A stretch of 64,000 nt of DNA from Raineyella sp. LH-20 (lineage in GTDB: Bacteria > Actinomycetota > Actinomycetes > Propionibacteriales > Propionibacteriaceae), in contig NZ_CP137003.1 in assembly GCF_033110965.1 (NCBI RefSeq), positions 1,736,001 to 1,800,000 on the forward strand, given 5' to 3'. Shown here in pieces: positions 16,612 through 24,377 of this stretch (position 1 is its first letter; every line of letters starts with the position of its first letter). The notes under the pieces are model-generated. The model saw only the letters and a program-made list of their open reading frames with translations, had not been told where the DNA came from and did not search any database. A program made the position numbers and the translations under genes.

Positions 16612-18018
16612 ATGTCGTCAGGGGAGATCGACGAGGCGCTGGCTCTTCCGCCGGCGCAGGTAGCGCAGCGACTGCTGGCGATCCGGGAAGGGCAGTGGTT
16701 CGAACGCAAGTCCGGAAGGATCAGTCCGCGTGACCTCGCGGTCCCAGTGGTTGCGCTGGCGAACGCAGAAGGCGGGACCGTCGTGGTCGGCCTCAGTGAC
16801 GGTGATGTTGATGGTGTGCCGGCAGCCAGAGTCAATGAGTTTCGCCAGGTGGCTTTCGACTTCACGGCTCCGGTCGTGCGGATGCATGCCGCCGAGGTCG
16901 TGGACCCGGGGTCGGGAAAGACGCTGCTTCTCCTGTCGGTCGAGCCGGGCGAAGTGGTGCATGAAACCTCGAAGGGCGAGTGCTATCTGCGTGTCGGTGA
17001 CGAATCGAGGCGCCTGACCTTCGCGCAGCGGCGGGAACTCGAGTTCGATCGAGGGCACGCGCCCTATGACGGGACGTCGGCGGGGGTTGCTGTCGCCGAC
17101 CTCAATGCGGAGGCTGCAGAGGCATACCGGAAGGCGCTCGGGTCGGCCAGCCCCGAACTCATGCTGCGGGCGCGGAACCTCCTCACCCGCGATGGACAGG
17201 TCAATGTGGCGGGCTATCTGCTCTTCGGGGCTCATCCGCAGGACCTCTTTCCCAGCGCGTACGTGCGGGTGTTGAGGTACACCGGCCTGGATCGGGGCAC
17301 CGGCAGTTCGCTGACGTTGGCCGACGAAGGGGACCTTCGCTGCGAAGGCTCGATCCCCGAACAGATCGACGCGGCGTCGCGCGCGATGGAAGCGTGGGTG
17401 CCACGGCGTCGGGCGCTCGCCGAGTCCGGACGCTTCGAAGGGGTGCCGATCGTCCCGCGCGACGCCTGGCTGGAGGGATTGGTCAACGCCGTCGTCCACC
17501 GCTCGTACAGCATTGCCGGCGACTGCATCCGGGCGGAGATATTTCCCAACCGGATCGAGATCACCAGTCCCGGTCGGTTTCCCGGCCTGGCGGACCCGAC
17601 CCAGCCGCTGTCCATCAGCCGCCACGCACGCAATCCGCGGATCGCGCGGGTGTGCGCCGACCTCGGCATCACGCAAGAATCGGGTGAGGGGATCCGGCGG
17701 ATCTTCGCGGAGATGCGTCGCCGCGGCTTGACCGACCCTCTCTACACCCAGACCGCCGCCGCGGTGCGACTGACGCTGTCGTCCGCCGACGCGCTGCCTG
17801 CTGGCGTTCGGGCGAAGCTGCCGAAGCGGGCCCTGGAGGTCCTGGATGCCCTCCGCGTCGCTGACCGCCCGCTCGGCACCGGCCAGGTCGCCGAGCTGCT
17901 GGGGCTGACGCGTCCGACCGTCATCAGGCATCTGCGCGCACTGCGGGACGCGGGGGTGGTGCTGTGGGTCGGTGAGTCTGCGAAGGATCCGCACGCCACC
18001 TGGAAGCTCACCGGATGA
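16612..18018 (+). CDS. AlbA_2 (Schlafen-like) domain ATP-binding protein with HTH
   Basis: A 468-residue protein of the COG2865 kind. Residues about 20-130 form the AlbA_2 domain (GQWFERKSG, then ALANAEGGTVVVGLSDG). A GHKL-like HATPase_c_4 segment lies near 290-380 (LEGLVNAVVHRSYS, then NRIEITSPGRFPG). The C-terminus is a winged-helix/HTH (VAELLGLTRPTVIRHLRALR). Such proteins are predicted transcriptional regulators or nucleic-acid-acting ATPases; some relatives occur in phage-defence islands. There is no Shine–Dalgarno site; the ATG follows TAGAGT-N6. The gene is convergent to a second, distinct AlbA_2 protein. Biochemical role unknown. Confidence 0.78.
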   Translation: MSSGEIDEALALPPAQVAQRLLAIREGQWFERKSGRISPRDLAVPVVALANAEGGTVVVGLSDGDVDGVPAARVNEFRQVAFDFTAPVVRMHAAEVVDPGSGKTLLLLSVEPGEVVHETSKGECYLRVGDESRRLTFAQRRELEFDRGHAPYDGTSAGVAVADLNAEAAEAYRKALGSASPELMLRARNLLTRDGQVNVAGYLLFGAHPQDLFPSAYVRVLRYTGLDRGTGSSLTLADEGDLRCEGSIPEQIDAASRAMEAWVPRRRALAESGRFEGVPIVPRDAWLEGLVNAVVHRSYSIAGDCIRAEIFPNRIEITSPGRFPGLADPTQPLSISRHARNPRIARVCADLGITQESGEGIRRIFAEMRRRGLTDPLYTQTAAAVRLTLSSADALPAGVRAKLPKRALEVLDALRVADRPLGTGQVAELLGLTRPTVIRHLRALRDAGVVLWVGESAKDPHATWKLTG

Positions 18019-18065
18019 TCAGGCCACGCTGGGGACCTGGCGGGTCGCCGGCGTCGGCTGTCCCG

Positions 18066-18146
18066 CTCAAACTTCAAGACTGGAAGTGTAAATTTGCCTA
18101 ACTAAAACTTGAAATCTGAGGTCAGCTCGGGTGTCAAGTTCAACTT
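18066..18146. promoter_or_regulatory. AACTT/AAGTT repeat cluster between convergent AlbA_2 genes
   Basis: AT-richer patch in the 173-bp convergent gap. It contains CTCAAACTT (18066-18074), identical to nine bases of the palindrome at 20003-20039. A near-palindrome follows at 18071-18087 (ACTTCAAG-A-CTGGAAGT, 7 of 8 paired) and a short perfect one at 18136-18146 (AAGTT-C-AACTT). It could be a binding-site cluster or part of a bidirectional terminator. Confidence 0.45.
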
Positions 18147-18191
18147 TCAGGTGTGAGCTGCCGGCTGGCCTGATGGATGACCCCAACTGCC

Positions 18192-20006
18192 TCACTGCGG
18201 TGTCGGCGTGTGTCGCGCGTAGGTCGTCGCCCGCACTCCCGGTCCGCCTGACCTGACCACCTCGCCCGACCTCATGAGCTGTGCGAGTGCGTAGCGCACT
18301 TGGCTCTCAGTGAGACTGCTCATCGTGACAACCTGGCCGAGGGACCGTGGCTCGGTCAGCGTGTCCAAGACAGCCTTGCCGTGCCGGGTCGTGCCCCCGG
18401 ATCCTTCGTTCTGCGAGGTGACGGAGTCCACCGGCTCCTCGGGAGAGGTGAGATCTGTGTGGCGGTCAAAGGGAGGCTGCTGCGCTCCTGGAGAAACCTC
18501 GACGAGCATCTCCTGACCGGTAGCCGATAACCGGTAACGAGCGGAGATTGTGTAGCTGGTGTTGCCTCGTTCGCCGTGTGATTCCGCCAGTCCGGTGTCG
18601 ACCATCTGCTGCAGCAGGCGTCGCGCAGCCACGGAGTCCATCGGGGCGAACTGGTGTCGAACGCGACTGTTGTTCCAGGTCTCGCCGCGGCGCATCGAGA
18701 CCAGAATGGCTCGTTGCTCACTGGACAATTCGGTGTCGCCGGCCACTTCTCCCAGCCAGACGAGATCCTCCTCGTCGACCAGGGTGTGCCGGGAAATCAC
18801 GACGGTGAACTGAACGCCCGTGTCGATGAACCGGGGTGGCCTCAGGCCGGCCGCACGGAGGGCCTCGATCGCCTCCCGGATACCGCCGCCCTCGCCTTCG
18901 ATAACCCGGCTGCCGTCGGGCATGCGTACGTATTTGCATACGTCGTAGAGGACGGGGTTGACCGCGCTCTTGGCCCCGGGGTGGCCCAACTGGCTCTCTG
19001 ACACTCCCCAGAGGCCTCCAGGGCTGGTGATGACCAGGCGGTCATGCAGCAATCGAATCTCCACCCTCTTCGCGTCGGTGATGGGATCCAGGTTGCGGTG
19101 GACCAGAGCGTTGGCGACGATCTCTCGCACCGCTCGCATGGGGATCTCTGTCTCGTCGACGCCGTGGCCACGCTGGTCGTACCCCATAGTGGTGCGGGTA
19201 TTGCGGACAACCCAGGCCATCGCGTCCTCGAGCAGGTCGGGGATCGGGCCGACCAGGTGTGCCAGGTCGCGTGTGCGCGCTCCGGTGCCGGGTGGCAGTT
19301 GGACGGCCGCGGTGATACTCAGGCTCGGTGAAACCGACTGGGGGGACATACCCAGGGCGTACAAGCCGGCCAGGGTGAGTTCGCCACTGCGGGTCGTGAC
19401 TCCCGTGTAGTGAAGGACCTCGTTGTCGCTGGCTGTCGCATAGCGCCGCGAGGCCTTCTTCGCCACGGCTAGGAGTGCGGCCAACAGGGAGGGGTCCACA
19501 TCGTCGATGGACGTGTTGGGCACTGGCCGGCGGTCGGGCTGCGTGGGGCGTACGGCCTGGGTCTTGGCCAACTCGAGTTGAGCGATCTCCTGTTCGCTCA
19601 TGACATAGTCGCCGTCGGACTGCCGCAAATAGGCTCGACCCCCGTGCCTGGCGGGGCGCTGGTGAAGGGGGAGTCCCTCAACTCGTGCCAGGAGGACAGG
19701 CTTCCCGCTGACCTGAAATGTCTGGAAGTCGCATCGCGCCGGAGGTTGCACGCCGGTGCGTGCCTGGGCGGCCACGCCCTGCTTGAGACCAGCGATGTCG
19801 GCGAGCCCGACGGGGGCGAACCCCGCGGACTCGTCAAGGCCGAGGATGATGGTGCCGCCCTCGGGCATGTTGGCGAACGCGCAGATCGTCGGGCCGAGGT
19901 CGGGGCATCCTCCCGCCGCGGATTTGACCTCCACGTCGGTGGTGTCGCCCTGGCGGCTCCGCAGGTCTGAGATGAGTTCCTGGAGATGTGCTGGTGTCCA
20001 CTCCAC
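18192..20006 (-). CDS. AlbA_2 (Schlafen-like) domain ATP-binding protein with C-terminal winged helix
   Basis: A 604-residue relative, not a copy, of the protein at 16612. The AlbA_2 domain occupies about 25-150 (TDVEVKSAAGGCPD, ICAFANMPEGGTIILGLDE). HATPase_c_4 follows near 280-400 (REIVANALVHRNLDP, then LVITSPGGLWGV). The C-terminal 100 residues contain a winged-helix stretch (SSLTESQVRYALAQLM). The GTG at 20006 is chosen because TAAAGT lies exactly six bases before it; a TTG two codons upstream is possible. No Shine–Dalgarno sequence exists. A perfect palindrome spans the -10 box and start codon, implying tight repression, perhaps by the product itself. Function: regulator or defence-type ATPase, unresolved. 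Confidence 0.75.
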   Translation of the reverse strand: MEWTPAHLQELISDLRSRQGDTTDVEVKSAAGGCPDLGPTICAFANMPEGGTIILGLDESAGFAPVGLADIAGLKQGVAAQARTGVQPPARCDFQTFQVSGKPVLLARVEGLPLHQRPARHGGRAYLRQSDGDYVMSEQEIAQLELAKTQAVRPTQPDRRPVPNTSIDDVDPSLLAALLAVAKKASRRYATASDNEVLHYTGVTTRSGELTLAGLYALGMSPQSVSPSLSITAAVQLPPGTGARTRDLAHLVGPIPDLLEDAMAWVVRNTRTTMGYDQRGHGVDETEIPMRAVREIVANALVHRNLDPITDAKRVEIRLLHDRLVITSPGGLWGVSESQLGHPGAKSAVNPVLYDVCKYVRMPDGSRVIEGEGGGIREAIEALRAAGLRPPRFIDTGVQFTVVISRHTLVDEEDLVWLGEVAGDTELSSEQRAILVSMRRGETWNNSRVRHQFAPMDSVAARRLLQQMVDTGLAESHGERGNTSYTISARYRLSATGQEMLVEVSPGAQQPPFDRHTDLTSPEEPVDSVTSQNEGSGGTTRHGKAVLDTLTEPRSLGQVVTMSSLTESQVRYALAQLMRSGEVVRSGGPGVRATTYARHTPTPQ

Positions 20007-20039
20007 ACTCAAACTTTAAAACTTAAAGTTTGAGTGTGG
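20003..20039. promoter_or_regulatory. Perfect 17-bp inverted repeat operator over promoter and start codon
   Basis: Arms 20003-20019 and 20023-20039 are exact reverse complements (CCACACTCAAACTTTAA and its partner) with a 3-base spacer. On the minus strand TAAAGT (20013-20018), six bases and GTG (20004-20006) lie inside it. By symmetry the plus strand carries the same TAAAGT-N6-GTG (GTG at 20036), which opens a 14-codon frame ending at 20080. A further half-site, AAGTTTGA, lies at 20056-20063. Confidence 0.75.
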
Positions 20040-20353
20040 CAAGGGAGTCGGGTGCAAGTTTGACGTCCAGTGTGGTGTGACCCGTGGTGCCTGGTGGTGC
20101 ACGTCGCGCAGGGGGCCTGGCGCCGGGCGTGGCCGCCGAGGGACGGGCCGCCGAGGGATGGTCCGCGGCGGGGAGATCCGCCGCCCGCATGACGAAGGCC
20201 CGGAGAGCAGGGGCTCTCCGGGCCTTCGGGGGGCCGGGCGGCGTCAGTGTAAGGGGGACACGAGGTGGGGACACCTGGGGCGCCGCCCGGGGATCAGGAG
20301 CCACCGCGGTCAGCGATGGCGGTCGGTGGGCTGGGGATCGGTGGAGTGGGGGA
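20040..20353. other. Intergenic gap between AlbA_2 gene and PspC pair
   Basis: No convincing gene. It contains an operator half-site (20056-20063), a terminator hairpin (20194-20227) and otherwise GC-rich sequence in which I see nothing. Confidence 0.5.
20194..20227 (-). terminator. Terminator-like hairpin after the PspC genes
   Basis: A perfect 14-bp stem (GAAGGCCCGGAGAG and its complement) with a 6-base loop. It lies 127 bp past the last PspC stop. There is no clear T-run on the minus strand, so termination is inferred from stem strength. Confidence 0.55.
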
Positions 20354-20536
20354 TCAGGGCTCGTTCGGCATCAGGACCCAGCCGATCAGGTAGAGCCACA
20401 GCGGCAGGCCGCCGAACCAGATCAGCAGGATGAAAGCGAGGCGCACCCAGTTGGCGCCGATGCCGAGCTTGCGGGCGATGCCGGCGCAGACACCGGCGAT
20501 CACGCGGTTGCTGCGCGGGCGGTACCAGTCCTTCAT
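20354..20536 (-). CDS. PspC domain protein (60 residues)
   Basis: A single PspC domain, phage-shock-protein C type, usually a membrane stress-response component. After a basic start come NRVIAGVCAGIARKLGI, one hydrophobic helix rich in Trp and Leu, and the terminal GWVLMPNEP typical of the family. The ATG at 20536 is preceded by GGGGACCGCC. It follows a second PspC gene on the same strand after 11 bp, so the two are presumably co-transcribed. No PspA or PspB-like partner is visible in the window. Confidence 0.8.
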   Translation of the reverse strand: MKDWYRPRSNRVIAGVCAGIARKLGIGANWVRLAFILLIWFGGLPLWLYLIGWVLMPNEP

Positions 20537-20547
20537 GGCGGTCCCCG

Positions 20548-20736
20548 TCACTTCTCGCTGGGCATCAGCACCCAGAGGATCGCGTAGACGAGCGCACCGG
20601 CGCCGCCCCAGAACAGCGAGACAGCGAAGATGATGCGGAGGATGAGCGGCTGGATGCCGAACTTGGCGCCGAGGCCGGCGCACACGCCGGCGATGACACG
20701 GCCCTCGGCCGGGCGGGTGATGCCGATGTCGAGCAT
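20548..20736 (-). CDS. PspC domain protein (62 residues)
   Basis: The upstream member of a tandem PspC pair. It shares the block RVIAGVCAGL and the ending WVLMPSEK with its neighbour but differs through the transmembrane segment, so the duplication is old. The ATG at 20736 has GGAAGGAACCCGCC in front, a clear ribosome site. It probably sits in the cytoplasmic membrane and responds to envelope stress, by analogy with PspC; partners are not evident here. Confidence 0.8.
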   Translation of the reverse strand: MLDIGITRPAEGRVIAGVCAGLGAKFGIQPLILRIIFAVSLFWGGAGALVYAILWVLMPSEK

Positions 20737-20933
20737 GGCGGGTTCCTTCCGGGTTCCTTGCCCCTGGCGGACCCGACGATCGGGCCCGGTGTGATCGTGG
20801 AGCGCCGTCTGCGGCGCCCTTCCCTTCCAGCGTCGCCGCTCACCGGGCCTTCGTAAAGGGATGAGGAGAGTCTTCCGGGTGCAATGGGGGACACCGGCGC
20901 CCGGCGATGGGGAGTCGCCCCCGGGGAGTCCCG

Positions 20934-20939
20934 TACGGT
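20934..20939 (+). promoter_or_regulatory. Leaderless-type -10 box
   Basis: TACGGT, seven bases, then the ATG at 20947. No Shine–Dalgarno site is present. Confidence 0.4.
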
Positions 20940-20946
20940 GGTGGCC

Positions 20947-21810
20947 ATGTCCCGCCGCCGACCTCGTCCGTACGATCCGGCACCGGAGGACGGCCCCGAC
21001 TCCGCCGCGCCGCCCCGGGTCCTTCCCGACCCGGACCGACCCGGCGCCTGGGTCGTCCGGATCGGCACGACCGACCAGTCACACATCGATCCCGACCGTC
21101 CGACAGTGCTGGAGTTCGACTACATGCAGCGGATCGCCGAGGCGATCGACGCGTACGCCCCGCCGGGGGAGCGGATCCGGATCGTACACATCGGCGGGGC
21201 CGGGATGAGCCTGGCCCGCTACGTCGCCGCGACCCGGCCGACCTCCGCGCAGGTCGTGCTCGAGCCGGATGCGGCGCTCACCCAGGAGGTCCGGGACAAG
21301 GCGCCGCTGCCGCGCCATTCCGGGATCAAGGTGCGGCCGGTCGACGGCCGCTCGGGGATCGCCGAGATCCCGGCCGACCACGCCGACATCGTGGTGCTCG
21401 ACGCGTTCGACGGGGCCCGGGTGCCGGCCGACCTGGTCACCGCGGAGTTCCTCGCCGAGGTCCGGCGCGTCCTGGTCACGGGTGGCCTGTTCCTGGCCAA
21501 CGTCACCGACGTCGGCACGATGGACTGGTCGCGGCGGGTCGCCGCCGGCGTACGGTCCACCTGGGCCCATGCGGCGATCTCCGCCGAACCGTCCACCTGG
21601 CGGGGGCGGCGCTTCGGCAACGTCATCCTCTACGGGTCGGCGGCAGCGCTGCCGACCCGGCAACTGGCCCGGGAGGCGGCCTCGGCGGTGTTCGCCTATC
21701 GCTTCCTGGACGAGGACGAGCTGGCTGACTGGTGCGCGGGCGCGCGGCCGTACACCGACGCAGACACCGAACCGTCCCCGATGCCGCCGGAGCTGTTCCT
21801 GGGCCACTGA
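20947..21810 (+). CDS. Spermidine synthase-like / class I methyltransferase-fold protein
   Basis: A 287-residue Rossmann-fold protein similar to the spermidine synthase-like proteins of actinobacteria. The glycine-rich cofactor loop is IRIVHIGGAGMSLARYV; the acidic end of the second strand is VVLEPDAAL; the catalytic-region analogue is DIVVLDAFDGARVP, followed by VTAEFLAEVRRVL. True spermidine synthases carry a longer N-terminal beta domain, which is absent, so aminopropyl transfer is unproven. ATG at 20947 follows TACGGT-N7; a frame-start at 20884 is possible but less likely. Confidence 0.7.
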   Translation: MSRRRPRPYDPAPEDGPDSAAPPRVLPDPDRPGAWVVRIGTTDQSHIDPDRPTVLEFDYMQRIAEAIDAYAPPGERIRIVHIGGAGMSLARYVAATRPTSAQVVLEPDAALTQEVRDKAPLPRHSGIKVRPVDGRSGIAEIPADHADIVVLDAFDGARVPADLVTAEFLAEVRRVLVTGGLFLANVTDVGTMDWSRRVAAGVRSTWAHAAISAEPSTWRGRRFGNVILYGSAAALPTRQLAREAASAVFAYRFLDEDELADWCAGARPYTDADTEPSPMPPELFLGH

Positions 21811-21911
21811 CCGGGAACCAGGTGGGCGCCGGCACGCGCCGGCGATGCCGGTGACGGCGCCCCGGGACACTCCGGGAGGCGCGCCGACTTGGGGTGCGTC
21901 GTGCCGATGGC

Positions 21912-21917
21912 GAGAAT
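21912..21917 (+). promoter_or_regulatory. Leaderless-type -10 box of the sortase
   Basis: GAGAAT, six bases, then the GTG at 21924. This is a weaker hexamer than the TAGNNT sites but has identical spacing. Confidence 0.35.
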
Positions 21918-21923
21918 GGGCCC

Positions 21924-22607
21924 GTGAGTGCCAGAGCCACCCGTCAGTCCACCGCGCGCCGCGGATCCCCCGTGGGCATGGCCGTGGGGGTCCTCCTGCT
22001 GGTGATCGGCCTCGTCGTGCTGGGCTGGTTCGGCTACCAGTACGTCGGCACGACGATCCTCTCCCGACAGTCGTACGACCGCACGACGGCCCAGCTGCAG
22101 CAGGACTGGTCGAGTGGGCAGGCGACGGGCGGCAGCGGTGAGGTCCGTGCCGACGGGACACCGACCCGGATCCCCGGCGACGCCCTGGGAATCATGCGGG
22201 TGCCCGCCTTCGGCGCGTCCTGGGCGGTGCCGATCCTCGACGGGACCGACCAGGGCGTGCTGGCCCGGGGCCTGGGCTGGTACGAGAACACCGTCGGTCC
22301 CGGCCAGGTCGGCAACTTCGCCGTCGCCGGCCACGTGGTGACCCACGGCCAGCCGTTCCGTCAGTTGAAGAGCCTGCAGAAGGGCGCGACCATCGACGTC
22401 GAGACCCGCGACGCCGTCTACACGTACGTCGTGGACTCCTCGACCACGGTGACCGACACCGACACCTGGGTCCTCGACCCGGTGCCGGGCCATCCCGGCG
22501 CGCACCCGACCGACAAGCTGATCACCCTGACCACCTGTGCCGACCTGTTCCGCTCCCCGGACCGCTACATCGTCTTCGGCCACCTGGTGAGCACCCGACA
22601 GAAGTGA
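21924..22607 (+). CDS. Class E sortase
   Basis: A 227-residue membrane-anchored transpeptidase. A basic N-terminus and one transmembrane helix (about 17-42) precede the sortase domain. Catalytic residues are visible: His137 in VAGHVVTHG, Cys205 in ITLTTCAD and the Arg of SPDRYIVFGH. TLTTC with the AGHVV block is usual for actinobacterial class E enzymes, which join surface proteins to peptidoglycan through an LAxTG-type signal. No sorting-signal substrate is encoded in the window. The GTG at 21924 is used because upstream residues look non-coding. Confidence 0.88.
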   Translation: MSARATRQSTARRGSPVGMAVGVLLLVIGLVVLGWFGYQYVGTTILSRQSYDRTTAQLQQDWSSGQATGGSGEVRADGTPTRIPGDALGIMRVPAFGASWAVPILDGTDQGVLARGLGWYENTVGPGQVGNFAVAGHVVTHGQPFRQLKSLQKGATIDVETRDAVYTYVVDSSTTVTDTDTWVLDPVPGHPGAHPTDKLITLTTCADLFRSPDRYIVFGHLVSTRQK

Positions 22608-22687
22608 CGGGGTCGGCGGGCGTCCGGGCTCGGCGGGTGTCTGGGCTCGGCGGGTGCCCGCCATCGCTGCCGGGGGACGACTCTCGC

Positions 22688-22693
22688 TAGAGT
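22688..22693 (+). promoter_or_regulatory. Leaderless-type -10 box of pyrE
   Basis: TAGAGT, seven bases, then the ATG at 22701. Confidence 0.5.
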
Positions 22694-22700
22694 CCCGGGT

Positions 22701-23267
22701 ATGGCTCGCTCCGATATCTCCGCCGCCGATCGCGAAGCCCTGATCGGTCTCGTCGACGACCTCGCCGTCGTCCGGGAACACGTCGTGCTGTCCTCCGGCC
22801 GGGAGGCCGACTTCTACGTCGACATGCGCCGGGTGACGCTGGACGGCGTGGCCGCGCCGATCGTCGGCCGGGTGATGCGGGCGCTGACCGCCGACCTCGA
22901 CTTCGAGGCCGTGGGCGGACTGACCCTGGGAGCCGATCCGGTCGCCGGCGCGATGCTGCATGCGGCGGCCGCCGACGGCGGGCGCCTGGACGCGTTCGTG
23001 GTGCGCAAGGAGGCCAAGCAGCACGGGCTGCACCGCCGGATCGAGGGCACCGATGTCGCCGGTCGGCGGGTGCTGGTGGTCGAGGACACCTCCACCACCG
23101 GCGGGTCCGCACTGACCGCCGTCGAGGCGCTGCGGGAGGCGGGCGCCGAGGTGGTGGCCGTGGCGGTGATCGTCGATCGGGGGACCGGAGCGGCGGAGAA
23201 GGTCGCCGAGGCCGGGCTGGAATACCGCTATGCGCTGTCGGCGGCGGACGACCTCGGGCTGGTCTGA
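22701..23267 (+). CDS. pyrE: Orotate phosphoribosyltransferase
   Basis: Transfers the phosphoribosyl group of PRPP to orotate, giving OMP in pyrimidine synthesis. The 188-residue length fits the family. Visible are the N-terminal block VLSSGREADFYVDMR, the orotate/PRPP region AFVVRKEAKQHG and the PRPP-binding motif VLVVEDTSTTGGSA. The ATG follows TAGAGT-N7 without a ribosome site, suggesting a leaderless message. No other pyrimidine gene is close by; it stands alone between a sortase and a LemA protein. Confidence 0.92.
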   Translation: MARSDISAADREALIGLVDDLAVVREHVVLSSGREADFYVDMRRVTLDGVAAPIVGRVMRALTADLDFEAVGGLTLGADPVAGAMLHAAAADGGRLDAFVVRKEAKQHGLHRRIEGTDVAGRRVLVVEDTSTTGGSALTAVEALREAGAEVVAVAVIVDRGTGAAEKVAEAGLEYRYALSAADDLGLV

Positions 23268-23382
23268 GGACGGACATGGTCGGCGCGGACGCGGACTGCT
23301 CTCTCTGCGGTCCTCGCGCTCCCGGCGCCCCCTGCACTTCGCGCACTCCGCGCAGGACCTGTGGGCTGCGCCGCAGCCCCGC

Positions 23383-23388
23383 TAAGCT
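23383..23388 (+). promoter_or_regulatory. Candidate -10 box of the LemA gene
   Basis: TAAGCT, placing the transcript start near 23395. This leaves a leader of about 28 bases that ends in AGGAGACCC before the ATG. Confidence 0.4.
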
Positions 23389-23422
23389 GGCAGTGCCCCT
23401 GCATCGTACGAACAGGAGACCC

Positions 23423-24205
23423 ATGAACGGGCTCATCATCTTCCTCATCCTCCTCGTGCTGGTCGTCATCGGCGTCGTCGGCTGGACGATCGGGGCCTAC
23501 AACGGCCTGGTCCGTCTGCGCAACCGGGTGCAGGAGTCGTGGCGCCAGATCGACGTCGAGCTGAACCGCCGCTACGAGCTGATCCCGAACCTCGTCGAAA
23601 CGGTCCGCGGGTATGCCTCGCACGAGCGGGGGACGCTGGAGGACATCGTCCGGCTGCGCAACCAGGCAGCGTCGCTGGCCGCGCAGGGGGGCGCCACTCC
23701 GTCGGCCCGGCGGGCTGAGGTCGAGGAGCAGCTGTCCGGGGCCATCAGCGGCCTGATGGTGAGCGTCGAGGCGTACCCGAACCTGAAGGCGAACACGAAC
23801 TTCCTCGAACTCCAGCGCGCCCTGGCCGAGACCGAGGACCGGATCGCTGCCGGGCGCCGCTACTACAACGCGAACGTACGGGAATACAACACCAAGATCG
23901 AGTCGTTCCCGACGAACATGATCGCGGGCAACTTCCACTTCGAGAAGGCCGCCTACTTCGAGGTCAACGAGACGGCACGTACGTCGCCGGACGTGAACTT
24001 CGGCGACATCGGCTCCCGTGGTCAGGGGGCGCCGCAGGCGCTGCCACAGCAGCAGTCCGGCACCCCGGCGATGCCGACCGGATGGGGCCAGGGCGAGGGC
24101 CAGCAGCAGTACCAGCCGCAGCCCGGTCAGGGGCAGCAGGGTCAGGGGCAGCCCGGCCCCCAAGGGCAGCCCGGGCCGCAGTGGCCGCAGAACCCTCAGC
24201 AGTGA
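23423..24205 (+). CDS. LemA family protein with Gln/Pro/Gly-rich tail
   Basis: A 260-residue membrane-anchored protein. One N-terminal helix (about 3-25) leads into the conserved LemA region: WRQIDVELNRRYELIPNLVE, then LKANTNFLELQRALAETEDR, then YNANVREYNTKIESFPTN. The last 60-65 residues are an unusual low-complexity tail rich in Gln, Gly and Pro, absent from short LemA proteins. LemA proteins are widespread envelope proteins of uncertain function. AGGAG lies four bases before the ATG, so this gene has an ordinary leadered start. A strong hairpin follows it. Confidence 0.88.
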   Translation: MNGLIIFLILLVLVVIGVVGWTIGAYNGLVRLRNRVQESWRQIDVELNRRYELIPNLVETVRGYASHERGTLEDIVRLRNQAASLAAQGGATPSARRAEVEEQLSGAISGLMVSVEAYPNLKANTNFLELQRALAETEDRIAAGRRYYNANVREYNTKIESFPTNMIAGNFHFEKAAYFEVNETARTSPDVNFGDIGSRGQGAPQALPQQQSGTPAMPTGWGQGEGQQQYQPQPGQGQQGQGQPGPQGQPGPQWPQNPQQ

Positions 24206-24236
24206 GTCGCCGGTCGCGCATCGCGTGATGATCCTT

Positions 24237-24266
24237 CAGTGGCCCGGGCTTCGGCTCGGGCCACTG
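24237..24266 (+). terminator. Terminator-like hairpin after the LemA gene
   Basis: Two 13-base arms (24237-24249 and 24254-24266) pair with one G-T wobble around a TTCG tetraloop, 31 bp after the stop, then GCATTTCG. A stable hairpin typical of high-GC termination. Confidence 0.6.
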
Positions 24267-24364
24267 GCATTTCGGGTGAGAACTGTTCGCGAAGGCACAA
24301 TCGGCGTCTGCGTCCAGGGTGCCGGGCCTTTCCCAGGTGGGGAGGTTGGTGGGGACCATCCGGC

Positions 24365-24370
24365 TAGAGT
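24365..24370 (+). promoter_or_regulatory. Leaderless-type -10 box
   Basis: TAGAGT, seven bases, then the ATG at 24378. Confidence 0.45.
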
Positions 24371-24377
24371 GAGGGAC

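Noticed and set aside
15243-20039. Integrated mobile element
   Set aside because: No integrase, transposase, flanking direct repeats or tRNA attachment site were found, so only an accessory region is claimed.
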